Source of the DNA: Ethanoligenens sp047722935
GTDB taxonomy: Bacteria > Bacillota > Clostridia > Oscillospirales > Ethanoligenentaceae
Reading direction: 5' to 3'
Length of the DNA stretch: 43,912 nucleotides
NCBI GenBank assembly: GCA_047722935.1
Contig: JBDNZS010000020.1
Location: 1-43,912 of the forward strand
Positions within the stretch are counted from its first letter, which is position 1; each line of letters starts with the position of its first letter. Of the stretch, positions 7,647-15,853 are shown one piece after another. The notes below the pieces were generated by a model. The model was given only the letters and a program-made list of their open reading frames with translations, was not told where the DNA came from and made no database searches. A program made the translations under genes and the position numbers.

Positions 7647-8003
7647 GTTATTTACCCTTTTCCACACCAAAGAAGTCCGTAAAACACAGACAAAACATCC
7701 CCCCCATAGATACCGGCCATACTCAAGCCTATACCAGCATATGTGCTGTCTGCCGCGGTGTTCCCGCAAAAGTTGCAGCATCTGTCATGCGCTGCCGATT
7801 CCCCCACGATCCTCACAAGCGCACCTTTGCATCCCGCATACCCTCTTAAATCCTGATAAAAACTGTACTTATTTCAATAATTGTCGTCGAATCGTGTAAA
7901 AAGCTGCATCTTTCCTGTATAATAGACGCAAACAGGTCATTCGCACGAGGCTGATAGAAATACACCCATCGGCTTGTTGTGCAGTTGAAAGAAGGAATAA
8001 AAG
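7647..8003. other. Intergenic region upstream of hemerythrin
   Basis: I find no gene in this stretch between the divergent Rrf2 and hemerythrin genes. A TGTATAAT element ends at 7923, with only a weak TGTAAA at -35 (7895-7900). It is the likely hemerythrin promoter, starting about 75 nt before that gene. Confidence 0.4.
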
Positions 8004-8435
8004 ATGATATGGAAAGACTCCTATCGCATCGGTATCGAGTTGGTCGATACCCAACACATTGAGTTGTTTGAGCGCGTCACAGATTTTATAGAGACACTGC
8101 AAACGCCGGGCAACTGGGAGGAGAAACTTCCCAAGATCAAATCTACCATGGTGTTTATGGAAGAGTATGTGGTGACCCATTTTGATTCAGAAGAGGCCTA
8201 TCAAAAAAAGATTAACTACCCGGATTTTGAGAATCACCATCACATTCACGAAGCCTTCAAAGCCGAAGTCGGTAGGTTTGCAGCCGAGCTGGAGCAAAAT
8301 GGATACCAGCGGCAAACCGTGCAGCAACTGGCAGGCAAATTGCTCGCCTGGCTCATTAACCACGTGGTCGTGACCGATCACAAGATTGCGGACTTTGTGG
8401 CTACCAAAGGAGAAATCAAAGATGTCCATGAATGA
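8004..8435 (+). CDS. Bacteriohemerythrin
   Basis: This 143-aa single-domain protein binds oxygen at a non-haem di-iron site. All ligands are visible: H18 in 'DTQHIELF', H59-x3-E63 in 'HFDSEE', H78-x3-H82 in 'NHHHIHEAF' and H120-x4-D125 in 'NHVVVTDHK'. In anaerobes such proteins store, scavenge or sense oxygen. Its stop codon lies inside the start region of the CheX-like gene (14-nt overlap), so the two are translationally coupled and probably work in one response. The ATG follows AAGGAATAAAAG. Confidence 0.93.
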   Translation: MIWKDSYRIGIELVDTQHIELFERVTDFIETLQTPGNWEEKLPKIKSTMVFMEEYVVTHFDSEEAYQKKINYPDFENHHHIHEAFKAEVGRFAAELEQNGYQRQTVQQLAGKLLAWLINHVVVTDHKIADFVATKGEIKDVHE

Positions 8436-8877
8436 AAACAAAGACGATTCGCTTTTCGAGGCAACCAGAGATGTCTTTAAAGCCATGTTGGGGCTGGACA
8501 TTTCCAAACTGGCAGAACAGCGGGACGGCTGCGGAAAGGCTGTGCAGGTAACGATCGGGATCATTGGAGAACTGAAAGGTTCCATTATATACAGCTTCCC
8601 CGAGCAAACATCCCTCGCCATCGTAAATGCGCTTTCCGGTATGGAGACTGAAGGGATTGACGACTTTGTCACTTCCGCTCTGGCTGAAATCTCCAACATT
8701 ATCAGCGGCAATATGACAACCTATCTTTCCGGGCAGAATATCAGTTGTGACATTCTGCCTCCAAAAATTGAAATTGGCGATACGCTCCCCTCTGCGGATA
8801 AACCGATCACTCTGCAAATCAACACATCTGTGGGCCTGCTGAGCGAGTACATCACATTGCAACAGGCAGCTGAATAA
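8422..8877 (+). CDS. cheX: CheX-like chemotaxis phosphatase
   Basis: The 151-aa product resembles CheX/CheC-family CheY-P phosphatases. The helix 'SALAEISNIISGN' carries the E-x2-N active pair (E89, N92), and the beta strands 'TIGIIGELKGSIIYSFP' and 'GDTLPSADKPITLQINTSVG' flank it. CheX usually dephosphorylates CheY and acts as a dimer in the cytoplasm. The start at 8422 has AAAGGAG about 9 nt upstream; another Met lies two codons in. Coupling to hemerythrin suggests a link between oxygen sensing and a CheY-like receiver. No cheY or cheA is in the window. Confidence 0.82.
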   Translation: MSMNENKDDSLFEATRDVFKAMLGLDISKLAEQRDGCGKAVQVTIGIIGELKGSIIYSFPEQTSLAIVNALSGMETEGIDDFVTSALAEISNIISGNMTTYLSGQNISCDILPPKIEIGDTLPSADKPITLQINTSVGLLSEYITLQQAAE

Positions 8878-8915
8878 TGACGCTGCCGGGCATGTTTGTG
8901 CCCACGTTTTTAACC

Positions 8916-8953
8916 CGAAAAGCACTGTCGATTTCTATTGGCAGTGCTTTTCG
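8916..8953. terminator. Bidirectional terminator, cheX and 277-aa gene
   Basis: CGAAAAGCACTG (8916-8927) and CAGTGCTTTTCG (8942-8953) form a perfect 12-bp stem with T4 on either strand. It separates the convergent cheX-like gene and the 277-aa gene. Confidence 0.75.
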
Positions 8954-8967
8954 CCTGTAAGTCTGCC

Positions 8968-9801
8968 TTAATTCAATATGTAGATACAGTACCCATCAAA
9001 AAGGCGGACAATATTCTCCACTTTTTCTTTTTGACGTATAAAATCATCGCCATCTCTGCCCTGCATGGGAAACCCCACGGAAAACCGATGTTTTGTCACA
9101 TACTCTTTCAGTTTGCCGACGGCATCATAATAAGTGCGTATGTCGCCGCCATCATCCAAGAACAGGGTTGCAATAAATTTACCGTTTTCTATTGCATAGG
9201 AGATCATGCATTTTCCAATCAGATCTTTTTTGTTGTCAGTTTTGTCAAGTAATGCCTTGATCTTTCTGTAGACAGACAAGTACTGATCTGAAAATGCCTT
9301 GGTAATGCCAAAAAAGGTTCCATCATGATAGTAAATGGGAAAGACATGTACATCCAGTTTGGCCTCCAACTGCTTATTGCCATAGGTCTCGATTGCGGAA
9401 TCCGCCAATTTTAAGGATATGATGCCCGGGCAAAGAGCCTCTCGAAGTTCACTACAGTTTTGATGGATTTTTTTTCTGTCTTTGGTGCGCAGTACTTTTG
9501 CAATTTTTACAATCGTGCGGCTTTCCGGCAAGATAGACGGGTAAACATCTATCAGCCATGGATGGTCTTCCAGTAATTGAAGGATGCATATCGCCTTGTA
9601 TTGCGAAAACAATCCCTTGTCCAAAATCACGCCGTTTACGCAAAAGTGGGACGGCAACTCACTGAATACAGGCATATTTGAATCGGAAGGAATAACGATA
9701 ACCCCATTTTTGTCTATATATCGAATGGCTAAAAACAAACCATCGTTCATTTTCTTAAAATAACCCATTGCCTCTTTGTATGCTGTGTTTTCCATTCCCA
9801 T
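8968..9801 (-). CDS. Conserved-looking protein of unknown function
   Basis: I do not recognise this 277-aa protein. It has no signal peptide and no membrane helix, and is a mixed alpha/beta cytoplasmic protein. Features are an early 'AIRYIDKNGVIVIPSDSN', a Lys-rich middle and a C-terminal 'ISYAIENGKFIATLFLDDGGDIRT' half. Base composition looks more AT-rich than the neighbours, which hints at transfer. Its own promoter (TTGCTT at 9864-9869, 17 nt, TATAAT at 9841-9846, minus strand) and the shared terminator make a monocistronic unit. The start could also be the second Met two codons later; the ribosome-binding site is weak. Confidence 0.7.
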   Translation of the reverse strand: MGMENTAYKEAMGYFKKMNDGLFLAIRYIDKNGVIVIPSDSNMPVFSELPSHFCVNGVILDKGLFSQYKAICILQLLEDHPWLIDVYPSILPESRTIVKIAKVLRTKDRKKIHQNCSELREALCPGIISLKLADSAIETYGNKQLEAKLDVHVFPIYYHDGTFFGITKAFSDQYLSVYRKIKALLDKTDNKKDLIGKCMISYAIENGKFIATLFLDDGGDIRTYYDAVGKLKEYVTKHRFSVGFPMQGRDGDDFIRQKEKVENIVRLFDGYCIYILN

Positions 9802-9840
9802 AGCACATTCTTTCTCAATCCATAAAAAATCAGTGCTTTC

Positions 9841-9869
9841 ATTATATGATACTCCGTTGACAAAAGCAA
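9841..9869 (-). promoter_or_regulatory. Promoter of the 277-aa gene
   Basis: Minus-strand TTGCTT (9864-9869), 17 nt, TATAAT (9841-9846). Start point near 9834, about 33 nt before the gene. Confidence 0.5.
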
Positions 9870-9924
9870 CAAACTGAAAATGATCGTTCTATTGTTCGTG
9901 AGCATCGCCTGCACCTGTGGCAGA

Positions 9925-9954
9925 AAACGAAAAACCGGATGCTTTCGCATCCGG
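9925..9954 (-). terminator. Terminator of the wall-hydrolase gene
   Basis: CCGGATGC (9935-9942) and GCATCCGG (9947-9954) form an 8-bp GC-rich stem with a 4-nt loop. On the minus strand it is followed by TTTTTCGTTTT. Confidence 0.8.
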
Positions 9955-10000
9955 CCCGCTCTTGTTTTGTATGATAGTAAAAATGTTTCACGCGTCCTCA

Positions 10001-11269
10001 TTACGATGGGGAATAGTAACGTAAGACATGTGGTACATAATAGGGATCGCCATAGCCTGACCAGCCGAGTTGTGCCGCCTGCATTTTGGAATATTTGAGT
10101 GCATTGGCAACAGAATAGCCACCGTTGCCCCTCACCCAGGCAATAAATCCGCTTCCGAAATTATATCCCTGCAAGGCCAATTCAATATTTGCAATATCGG
10201 TCGGCCCCGTGCAGCCGGCAATCTGAATATCCTGCTTGAGCTCTTGGATGCCGCACACAATGGAATCCATTGGTGTGGCCGATGCGCCTGACCCTCCCAA
10301 CGCCTGCATGGGATCGTTGCCTTCTCCGTCACTTTCCTGCTGCATAACCGCAAGAATCAAATTGACATAATTGCTCATGCCATATTGCGCGGCCACTTGC
10401 GTGACCGTTCCCTGATAGGCAAGCACGCTGCTGCTGAAAACGCCCCCGCCGACCGTCCCCGAATTGGAAACGCTCGCCGATGTCTTTGCAGCGGCCGCCC
10501 TTGCAGCGGCTGCCTGCTCCGCAAATGCCGCCGTAATCTGGGTGTTGACCTGCGCCTGCTGTGCGGTAACGGCAGCCGCCTGCTGCTGTTCTGCCTGCAC
10601 ATTTGCCTGCGCTTTAACCACCATCTGCGCCTGCTGGTCAACCTGCGCATTCAGGATATCTTGTTTTGCGGCCATTTGCCCTTGTGTGGCAAGAAGGCTC
10701 TGCTGTGTGTTTTTCAGAGCCAATTGGTCTGCCTGCAGCTGATTCTGCGCCTGCTGCAACTTATCAATAAGCCGCTGATCGTGGTCTGATACCGCCCGAA
10801 CAATTTCAGTGCGCGTCAAAAAATCGGATATGCTGTTCGACGAAAGAAGCACTTCCAAAAAGGTATCATGCCCACTTTCGTATAGCGCACGAAGTCTTTT
10901 TTTCAACTGATCCATCGCGTAATCAAGTTGCACTTTCGTAGCAGTCATTTCGTTATCTTTTTGCTGAATCTCGGCATTAGTCGCGTCCACTTGTGCTTGC
11001 AGCAGAGCAATCTGCTGCTTTGTCACATTGATCGACGCGTTCAGCGCTGTCAATTGGGTCTGTCCGGTCTGTATCGCACTGCTCTGCGATGAAATCTGGT
11101 TTAAAAGCTGCCCCTGTTGTTTTTGCAGCTGCGCATATTGGTTTTGGAGATCTGGAATGGAGTCCGCCGGCACGTGAAGCGGGGTCACAAACACGCTGAC
11201 AAGCAAACACGTGGTCACCGCCATCGGTACGACCCGCAACAGGCGATGACTTTTCCGCACAGTGTCCAT
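10001..11269 (-). CDS. Secreted peptidoglycan hydrolase: coiled coil plus lysozyme-like domain
   Basis: This 422-aa protein has an N-terminal signal peptide (about 1-35, cleavage near 'VPADS'). A long Gln/Ala-rich coiled coil follows (about 38-260), of the PcsB N-terminal kind with a 'LYESGHDTFLEVLLSSNSI' turn. The C-terminus (about 285-422) is a CwlT-like muramidase: 'VNLILAVMQQESDG' carries the catalytic Glu, then 'DPMQALGG', 'ALQGYNFGSGFIAWV' and 'VPHVLRYY'. Such proteins cut glycan strands at the division site or during growth. Coiled coil and lysozyme fold together look like an FtsEX-type regulated hydrolase, but that is inference. AAAGGGG precedes the start. Three WalR-like boxes lie on its promoter. 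Confidence 0.85.
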   Translation of the reverse strand: MDTVRKSHRLLRVVPMAVTTCLLVSVFVTPLHVPADSIPDLQNQYAQLQKQQGQLLNQISSQSSAIQTGQTQLTALNASINVTKQQIALLQAQVDATNAEIQQKDNEMTATKVQLDYAMDQLKKRLRALYESGHDTFLEVLLSSNSISDFLTRTEIVRAVSDHDQRLIDKLQQAQNQLQADQLALKNTQQSLLATQGQMAAKQDILNAQVDQQAQMVVKAQANVQAEQQQAAAVTAQQAQVNTQITAAFAEQAAAARAAAAKTSASVSNSGTVGGGVFSSSVLAYQGTVTQVAAQYGMSNYVNLILAVMQQESDGEGNDPMQALGGSGASATPMDSIVCGIQELKQDIQIAGCTGPTDIANIELALQGYNFGSGFIAWVRGNGGYSVANALKYSKMQAAQLGWSGYGDPYYVPHVLRYYSPS

Positions 11270-11286
11270 AGAAAACCCCTTTCATC

Positions 11287-11314
11287 TGTAACCACATTGT
11301 AACGATATTGTAAT
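11287..11314. promoter_or_regulatory. Three tandem WalR-type hexamers
   Basis: On the plus strand TGTAAC (11287-11292), TGTAAC (11298-11303) and TGTAAT (11309-11314) are each separated by exactly 5 nt. This fits the known WalR (YycF) consensus TGTWAH-N5-TGTWAH, with one extra repeat. They cover the region from the -10 to about +20 of the wall-hydrolase gene, a position used for repression in known cases. Confidence 0.7.
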
Positions 11315-11341
11315 TATACTCGTTTTGCAAAGAAAGGTCAA
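11313..11341 (-). promoter_or_regulatory. Promoter of the wall-hydrolase gene
   Basis: Minus-strand TTGACC (11336-11341), 17 nt, TATAAT (11313-11318). The start point near 11306 falls among the WalR-like repeats. Confidence 0.75.
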
Positions 11342-11509
11342 ATCTGCTATAGGATTTTGTGCAGACACCAAACTTGTTAATATGACTGATTGTCTTTTCA
11401 AACTTCCATTTTCGACCGGTCGGAACGGGCAACTCAACCAAATACTTTTTGTAAAAACTATCAGCATTCACAAAGATTACGATAGTGATGCAAAATATGT
11501 TTGGAATAC

Positions 11510-11581
11510 TTGAAAAGCGCTTTTCACATTGTTATCATAAGTGTGTAAGAGGCGGTGTTCAACATTATGCAAACGTTTGCA
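11510..11581 (+). promoter_or_regulatory. malQ-glgP promoter with two LacI/CcpA-type operators
   Basis: TTGAAA (11510-11515), 17 nt, TATCAT (11533-11538). A perfect 16-bp palindrome with centre GCGC (11511-11526) covers the -35. A perfect 14-bp palindrome with centre ACGT (11568-11581) lies about 25-35 nt after the start point. Both have the CG-centred form of CcpA/LacI-family sites, so sugar-dependent repression is likely. The 407-nt gap 11270-11676 holds no gene. Confidence 0.7.
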
Positions 11582-11676
11582 AAAACTTATTGCCGCCCTT
11601 TGCATCGCTTGATTACCGGAAACGATCGTACGTAAAACACGATGGTTTCGACCGATAAAATACAGGGGGACTAACC

Positions 11677-13224
11677 ATGCGCATCAAAAAGCAGCAGCCT
11701 TTGCCACGCGGTGCCGGTGTATTACTGCCGGTCAGCAGTCTGCCATCGCCCTACGGGATTGGTGCGTTGGGAAGCGCGGCATATGATTTTGTAGACTTTT
11801 TAAAAAAAGCGGGACAGAATTATTGGCAGGTGTTGCCTATCGGGCCCACCAGTTTTGGCGACAGCCCTTATCAGAGTTTTTCGGCTTTTGCAGGCAATCC
11901 GTATTTCATTGACCTCGATACGCTTGTTGAACAAGGCCTGCTCACCCGAGAAGAAATAGAGGCAAAGGATTGGGGCGCCGACTCCGCAAACGTGGAGTAC
12001 GGCAAGATTTTCGACGCCCGTTTCACGATACTAAAGCAAGCTTATGCGCGCAGCCGACATTTGTCCACGGAGGCATATCAAAAATTCTGCATAGAAAATG
12101 CAGACTGGCTGCCAGACTACAGCACTTATATGGCCATCAAGACGCAGTTTGGCAACCGATCCTGGGTAGAGTGGCCGGATGACATCCGTCTGCGCCGTCC
12201 GGATGTGCTGGCGGCCTATACCGAACGGCTACAGGATGAAATCGGCTTCTGGTCGTTCTGTCAGTTTCTCTTCTTTGAGCAGTGGCGCAAACTCAAAGCC
12301 TATGCCAACCAAAACGGCATCCGCATCATTGGGGATATCCCCATCTATGTATCGCTCGACAGCGCGGATGTGTGGGTATACGGTGATTTCTTTCAATTGG
12401 ACACAGACCGCCATCCTACTGCCGTGGCTGGTGTTCCGCCGGATATGTTCTCCGCCACCGGCCAGCTTTGGGGCAACCCGCTCTATGACTGGGAGGCAAT
12501 GAAAAAAGATGGATTCACCTGGTGGAAACGCCGCATGCACGCATCCGCCGGTCTGTACGATATCATTCGTATTGACCACTTTATTGGCATCGTGCGGTAC
12601 TATTCCATCCCAGCCGACGCCGATACGGCAATGAACGGAGTCTGGAAAACAGGACCTGGCAGCTCGCTGCTTGCCACATTCGGCGAGGCGCTGGGCGATG
12701 CAAAAGTAATTGCCGAAGACCTCGGCCTCGTTACACCGGCTGTACGCCGTGTCAAACAGCAATTCGGCTACCCCGGCATGAAACTGATGGAATTTGGCTT
12801 TGACAGCGATGCGGAGAATGACAATCTCCCCCACCGCTTTGAAACCAACTGCATTGCTTACGGCGGCACGCATGACAATGAACCATTGACCGGTTTTTTT
12901 AAGCATCAGAAAAAAAAGGAAGCCGCATTTACTAAAGCGTACTTGAACGTCCGGCGGCGCGGCGATCTGACATGGGCGCTCATTCGCGCAGCTTATGCCT
13001 CTGTCGCAGATATCGCCATCTTTCAAATGCAGGATTATTTGGGGCTGGACAACCGGGCGCGGATGAACCTGCCATCGACAATAGGTAACAACTGGAAATG
13101 GCGTATGCTGAAAACACAGCTTACCCAACCCCTCGCAGATGCTATGCGCAAGCTTGCCGAAACCTATGGCCGCATCAAGCCAAACGTGGAGACGCCAAGA
13201 ACAGAGAAGGAGCCGACGATATGA
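11677..13224 (+). CDS. malQ: 4-alpha-glucanotransferase (amylomaltase)
   Basis: This 515-aa GH77 enzyme moves maltosyl units between alpha-1,4-glucans in the cytoplasm. Family motifs are in order: 'LPIGPTSFGDSPYQSFSA', 'DIPIYVSLDSADVW', the nucleophile region 'IIRIDHFIGIVRYY' with its Asp, 'VIAEDLGLVT' with the acid-base Glu, and 'GGTHDNEPLTGFF' with the stabilising Asp. The length is standard. Its last codons overlap glgP by 4 nt (ATGA), so translation is coupled. With GlgP it degrades maltodextrin or glycogen to glucose-1-phosphate and glucose. GGGGGA precedes the ATG by about 7 nt. Confidence 0.96.
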   Translation: MRIKKQQPLPRGAGVLLPVSSLPSPYGIGALGSAAYDFVDFLKKAGQNYWQVLPIGPTSFGDSPYQSFSAFAGNPYFIDLDTLVEQGLLTREEIEAKDWGADSANVEYGKIFDARFTILKQAYARSRHLSTEAYQKFCIENADWLPDYSTYMAIKTQFGNRSWVEWPDDIRLRRPDVLAAYTERLQDEIGFWSFCQFLFFEQWRKLKAYANQNGIRIIGDIPIYVSLDSADVWVYGDFFQLDTDRHPTAVAGVPPDMFSATGQLWGNPLYDWEAMKKDGFTWWKRRMHASAGLYDIIRIDHFIGIVRYYSIPADADTAMNGVWKTGPGSSLLATFGEALGDAKVIAEDLGLVTPAVRRVKQQFGYPGMKLMEFGFDSDAENDNLPHRFETNCIAYGGTHDNEPLTGFFKHQKKKEAAFTKAYLNVRRRGDLTWALIRAAYASVADIAIFQMQDYLGLDNRARMNLPSTIGNNWKWRMLKTQLTQPLADAMRKLAETYGRIKPNVETPRTEKEPTI

Positions 13225-15563
13225 GTCAGTATACAAACGACATTCTCTCCATCCTTGCCACAGAAACCGGAAAAACCGCACAAACAGCGACTACTACGGA
13301 ATTGTACAATGCCGTATCCAAAGCGGGCATACAAGCCGCACGCCCGGTTTGGTCTGCACGAAAACCCGGGAAGCGCGCCTGTTATTTCTCGGCGGAATTT
13401 CTGATTGGACGGATGGTCTACAGCAATCTGCTCAATCTCGGGCTGCTCGGTGAAACAGCAGCATGGCTGAAACAAAATGGACTGGATATCACTATTTTTG
13501 AGGATATTGAGGATGCCGCGCTGGGCAACGGCGGCCTGGGGCGTCTGGCGGCATGTTTTCTCGATTCTGCGGCAACACAAGGCGTGGCGCTTGACGGTTT
13601 CGGCATCCGCTACAAATACGGTTTGTTTAAGCAGACGTTTAAGGACGGGTTTCAACAGGAAACCGCCGATGACTGGCAGCGTTTTGGCGATCCCTGGTCC
13701 GTACGGCGCGCGGATGAAAAAGTGCGGGTGGATTTCGGCGATCAGAGCGTCTGGGCGGTACCGTATGACATGCCGGTCATTGGCTACGGCAACAAGACCG
13801 TCAACACCTTGCGGCTATGGCAGGCCGAACCTCTCCAGCCATTCGACTTCACCTTGTTCAACGCACAGGAATATGACACCTCTTTTCAGGAAAAGAACGA
13901 TGCCGAGGCCATTTCCAGCGTGCTGTACCCAAATGATGATACGGAGGCAGGCAAGCGTCTGCGGCTCAAGCAGCAATATTTTTTCTCCAGCGCATCACTC
14001 CAGAGCATTCTAAAAGCTTACAAGAAGGTGTACGGCAGCGATTTTTCACATTTGCCGGAAACCTATGCCATTCAGTTGAACGACACTCACCCCACTGTCT
14101 CCATTGCCGAGCTGCTGCGCATCCTCGTAGGAGAAGAAGAACTGGATTTTGAGAACGCGTTCTCCATTGTGGAGCAGGTGTTTGCTTACACCAATCACAC
14201 GATTATGGCTGAAGCACTGGAAAAATGGGATGCCAAGTTATTCATGTCGGTACTGCCCGCTGTTTATCCTTATATTGTAATGGTCAATGACCGGCTGGGG
14301 CGTGACCTGCTTGCACGTGGCATCAAGTGTGCAGAACAGGCGCCATACCGCATTTTTTCAGATGGTCTGGTCCATATGGCGCGGCTTGCTATTTATGCCA
14401 GTCACTCTACTAACGGCGTGGCAGGCATCCATACCGAGATTTTAAAGGACACTGCCCTGCACGAATGGTATGCAATTTGGCCGGAGCGTTTCAACAACAA
14501 AACAAACGGCATTACGCAGCGGCGTTGGCTGGCACTTGCCAACCCCGAACTGGCCGCTTTCATCACTGAAAAAATTGGGAACGGATGGCTGACCGACCTT
14601 TCCAAATTAAAGGGTCTGGAAATATACCAGGACGATCCCACTGTACTGCGCGCATTTTCCTCGATCAAATTGCAAAAGAAGCAACAGCTTGCAGCCTATA
14701 TTCAAAAGCATGAACATGTCTCTCTCGACGCGGCTTACCTGTTCGATATACAAGTCAAACGCCTGCATGAATACAAGCGTCAACTGCTCAATGCTTTGTC
14801 GATTCTGGACATTTACTTCGGCATCAAAGACGGCCGTATCCAGCAGTTTTATCCCACTGTGTTCATCTTCGGTGCAAAATCCGCACCGGGTTATTTCCGG
14901 GCAAAAGCCGTCATCAAATTTATCAACGAAATTGCCAAGCTGGTGGACAGTGACCCCACTGTAAATGACAAAATCAAAGTTGTGTTTGTGCAGAACTATA
15001 ACGTATCTTACGCGGAAAAATTGACCCCGGCGGCGGATGTCTCTGAACAAATCTCCACGGCAGGCACCGAGGCGTCCGGCACAGGCAACATGAAATTCAT
15101 GCTCAACGGCGCGGTCACGCTGGGTACTTACGATGGCGCAAATGTTGAAATCGTCGAACAGGCCGGAATGGAAAACAACTATATTTTCGGCGCACGCGTA
15201 GAGGAAATCGCGCGTATCGCACCCGACTATGACCCCAAAGCCCTCTACAAATCGGACGCGCGCATCAAACGTGTGATAGACACGCTACTCGACGGTACGC
15301 TCGACGATGGTAAAACCGGTATGTTTGCAGAGCTGTTCAGCTCGCTGACTGAAAAAACATGGAACCGCGCCGACCAATATTATGTTCTGCATGATTTCCA
15401 CGCCTATGTGGACGCCAAACTGCGCGCCAATCATGATTATGCGGAAAACCGCGACGCATTCACCCAAAAATGTTATTTGAACACTGCAAATGCAGGCCTG
15501 TTCTCCAGTGATCGCACCATCTTGCAATATGCAAAGGAAATCTGGAACGTGACGGCACAATGA
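13221..15563 (+). CDS. glgP: Glycogen/maltodextrin phosphorylase
   Basis: This 780-aa GT35 enzyme phosphorolyses alpha-1,4-glucans to glucose-1-phosphate. The pyridoxal-phosphate Lys is K625 in 'GTEASGTGNMKFMLNGAV'. Other family marks are 'ALGNGGLGRLAACFLDS', 'QLNDTHPTVSIAELLRI', 'NGITQRRWL' and 'IQVKRLHEYKRQLLN'. The start at 13221 is set by AAGGAG and the 4-nt overlap with malQ; the open frame extends further upstream but only inside malQ. It is the second gene of the malQ operon. The ADP-glucose synthesis genes (glgC/A) are not in the window. Confidence 0.95.
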   Translation: MSQYTNDILSILATETGKTAQTATTTELYNAVSKAGIQAARPVWSARKPGKRACYFSAEFLIGRMVYSNLLNLGLLGETAAWLKQNGLDITIFEDIEDAALGNGGLGRLAACFLDSAATQGVALDGFGIRYKYGLFKQTFKDGFQQETADDWQRFGDPWSVRRADEKVRVDFGDQSVWAVPYDMPVIGYGNKTVNTLRLWQAEPLQPFDFTLFNAQEYDTSFQEKNDAEAISSVLYPNDDTEAGKRLRLKQQYFFSSASLQSILKAYKKVYGSDFSHLPETYAIQLNDTHPTVSIAELLRILVGEEELDFENAFSIVEQVFAYTNHTIMAEALEKWDAKLFMSVLPAVYPYIVMVNDRLGRDLLARGIKCAEQAPYRIFSDGLVHMARLAIYASHSTNGVAGIHTEILKDTALHEWYAIWPERFNNKTNGITQRRWLALANPELAAFITEKIGNGWLTDLSKLKGLEIYQDDPTVLRAFSSIKLQKKQQLAAYIQKHEHVSLDAAYLFDIQVKRLHEYKRQLLNALSILDIYFGIKDGRIQQFYPTVFIFGAKSAPGYFRAKAVIKFINEIAKLVDSDPTVNDKIKVVFVQNYNVSYAEKLTPAADVSEQISTAGTEASGTGNMKFMLNGAVTLGTYDGANVEIVEQAGMENNYIFGARVEEIARIAPDYDPKALYKSDARIKRVIDTLLDGTLDDGKTGMFAELFSSLTEKTWNRADQYYVLHDFHAYVDAKLRANHDYAENRDAFTQKCYLNTANAGLFSSDRTILQYAKEIWNVTAQ

Positions 15564-15670
15564 TTTTTCCTTTGCGATAAACCGCTCGAAGCGCGTGCCC
15601 TCGCCTTGCAGAAATACGTACTCACCCGCATTCCATATGTTTTCCAGTGAAAAGCAGCCTTTTGCCGCAT

Positions 15671-15712
15671 ACCTTCGCTGTTGATCCACACACGCCCGCC
15701 GTGCTCGTGGAT
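15671..15712 (-). pseudogene. Possible remnant of a histidine-kinase C-terminus
   Basis: A minus-strand frame reads 'KIHEHGGRVWINSEG', close to the G-box neighbourhood of histidine kinases (HGG-R-[IV]-W-x-x-S-E-G). Nothing else of the kinase is readable in frame; after about 15 residues it turns into unrelated sequence. It lies in the 290-nt gap between glgP and the next gene. It may be a decayed fragment or a chance match. Confidence 0.25.
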
Positions 15713-15801
15713 TTTTTGTTTTCTGCCATGCTGTCTGATGCGGTTGTCATATATTACACGGGATTTCCATAAACATGCGATTGTACCCTTTGTGAAGACG
15801 A

Positions 15802-15830
15802 TTGACAAAATCGATAGAACAGCGTATAAA
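15802..15830 (+). promoter_or_regulatory. Promoter of the 159-aa Ser-rich gene
   Basis: TTGACA (15802-15807), 17 nt, TATAAA (15825-15830): near-consensus. The start point near 15837 leaves a very short leader holding only the ribosome-binding site. Confidence 0.75.
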
Positions 15831-15853
15831 TTACTGCAAGAAAGGTGGTCATT

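Noticed and set aside
12229..13281. 350-codon minus-strand ORF
   Set aside because: Antisense to malQ, with no domain and no start signal.
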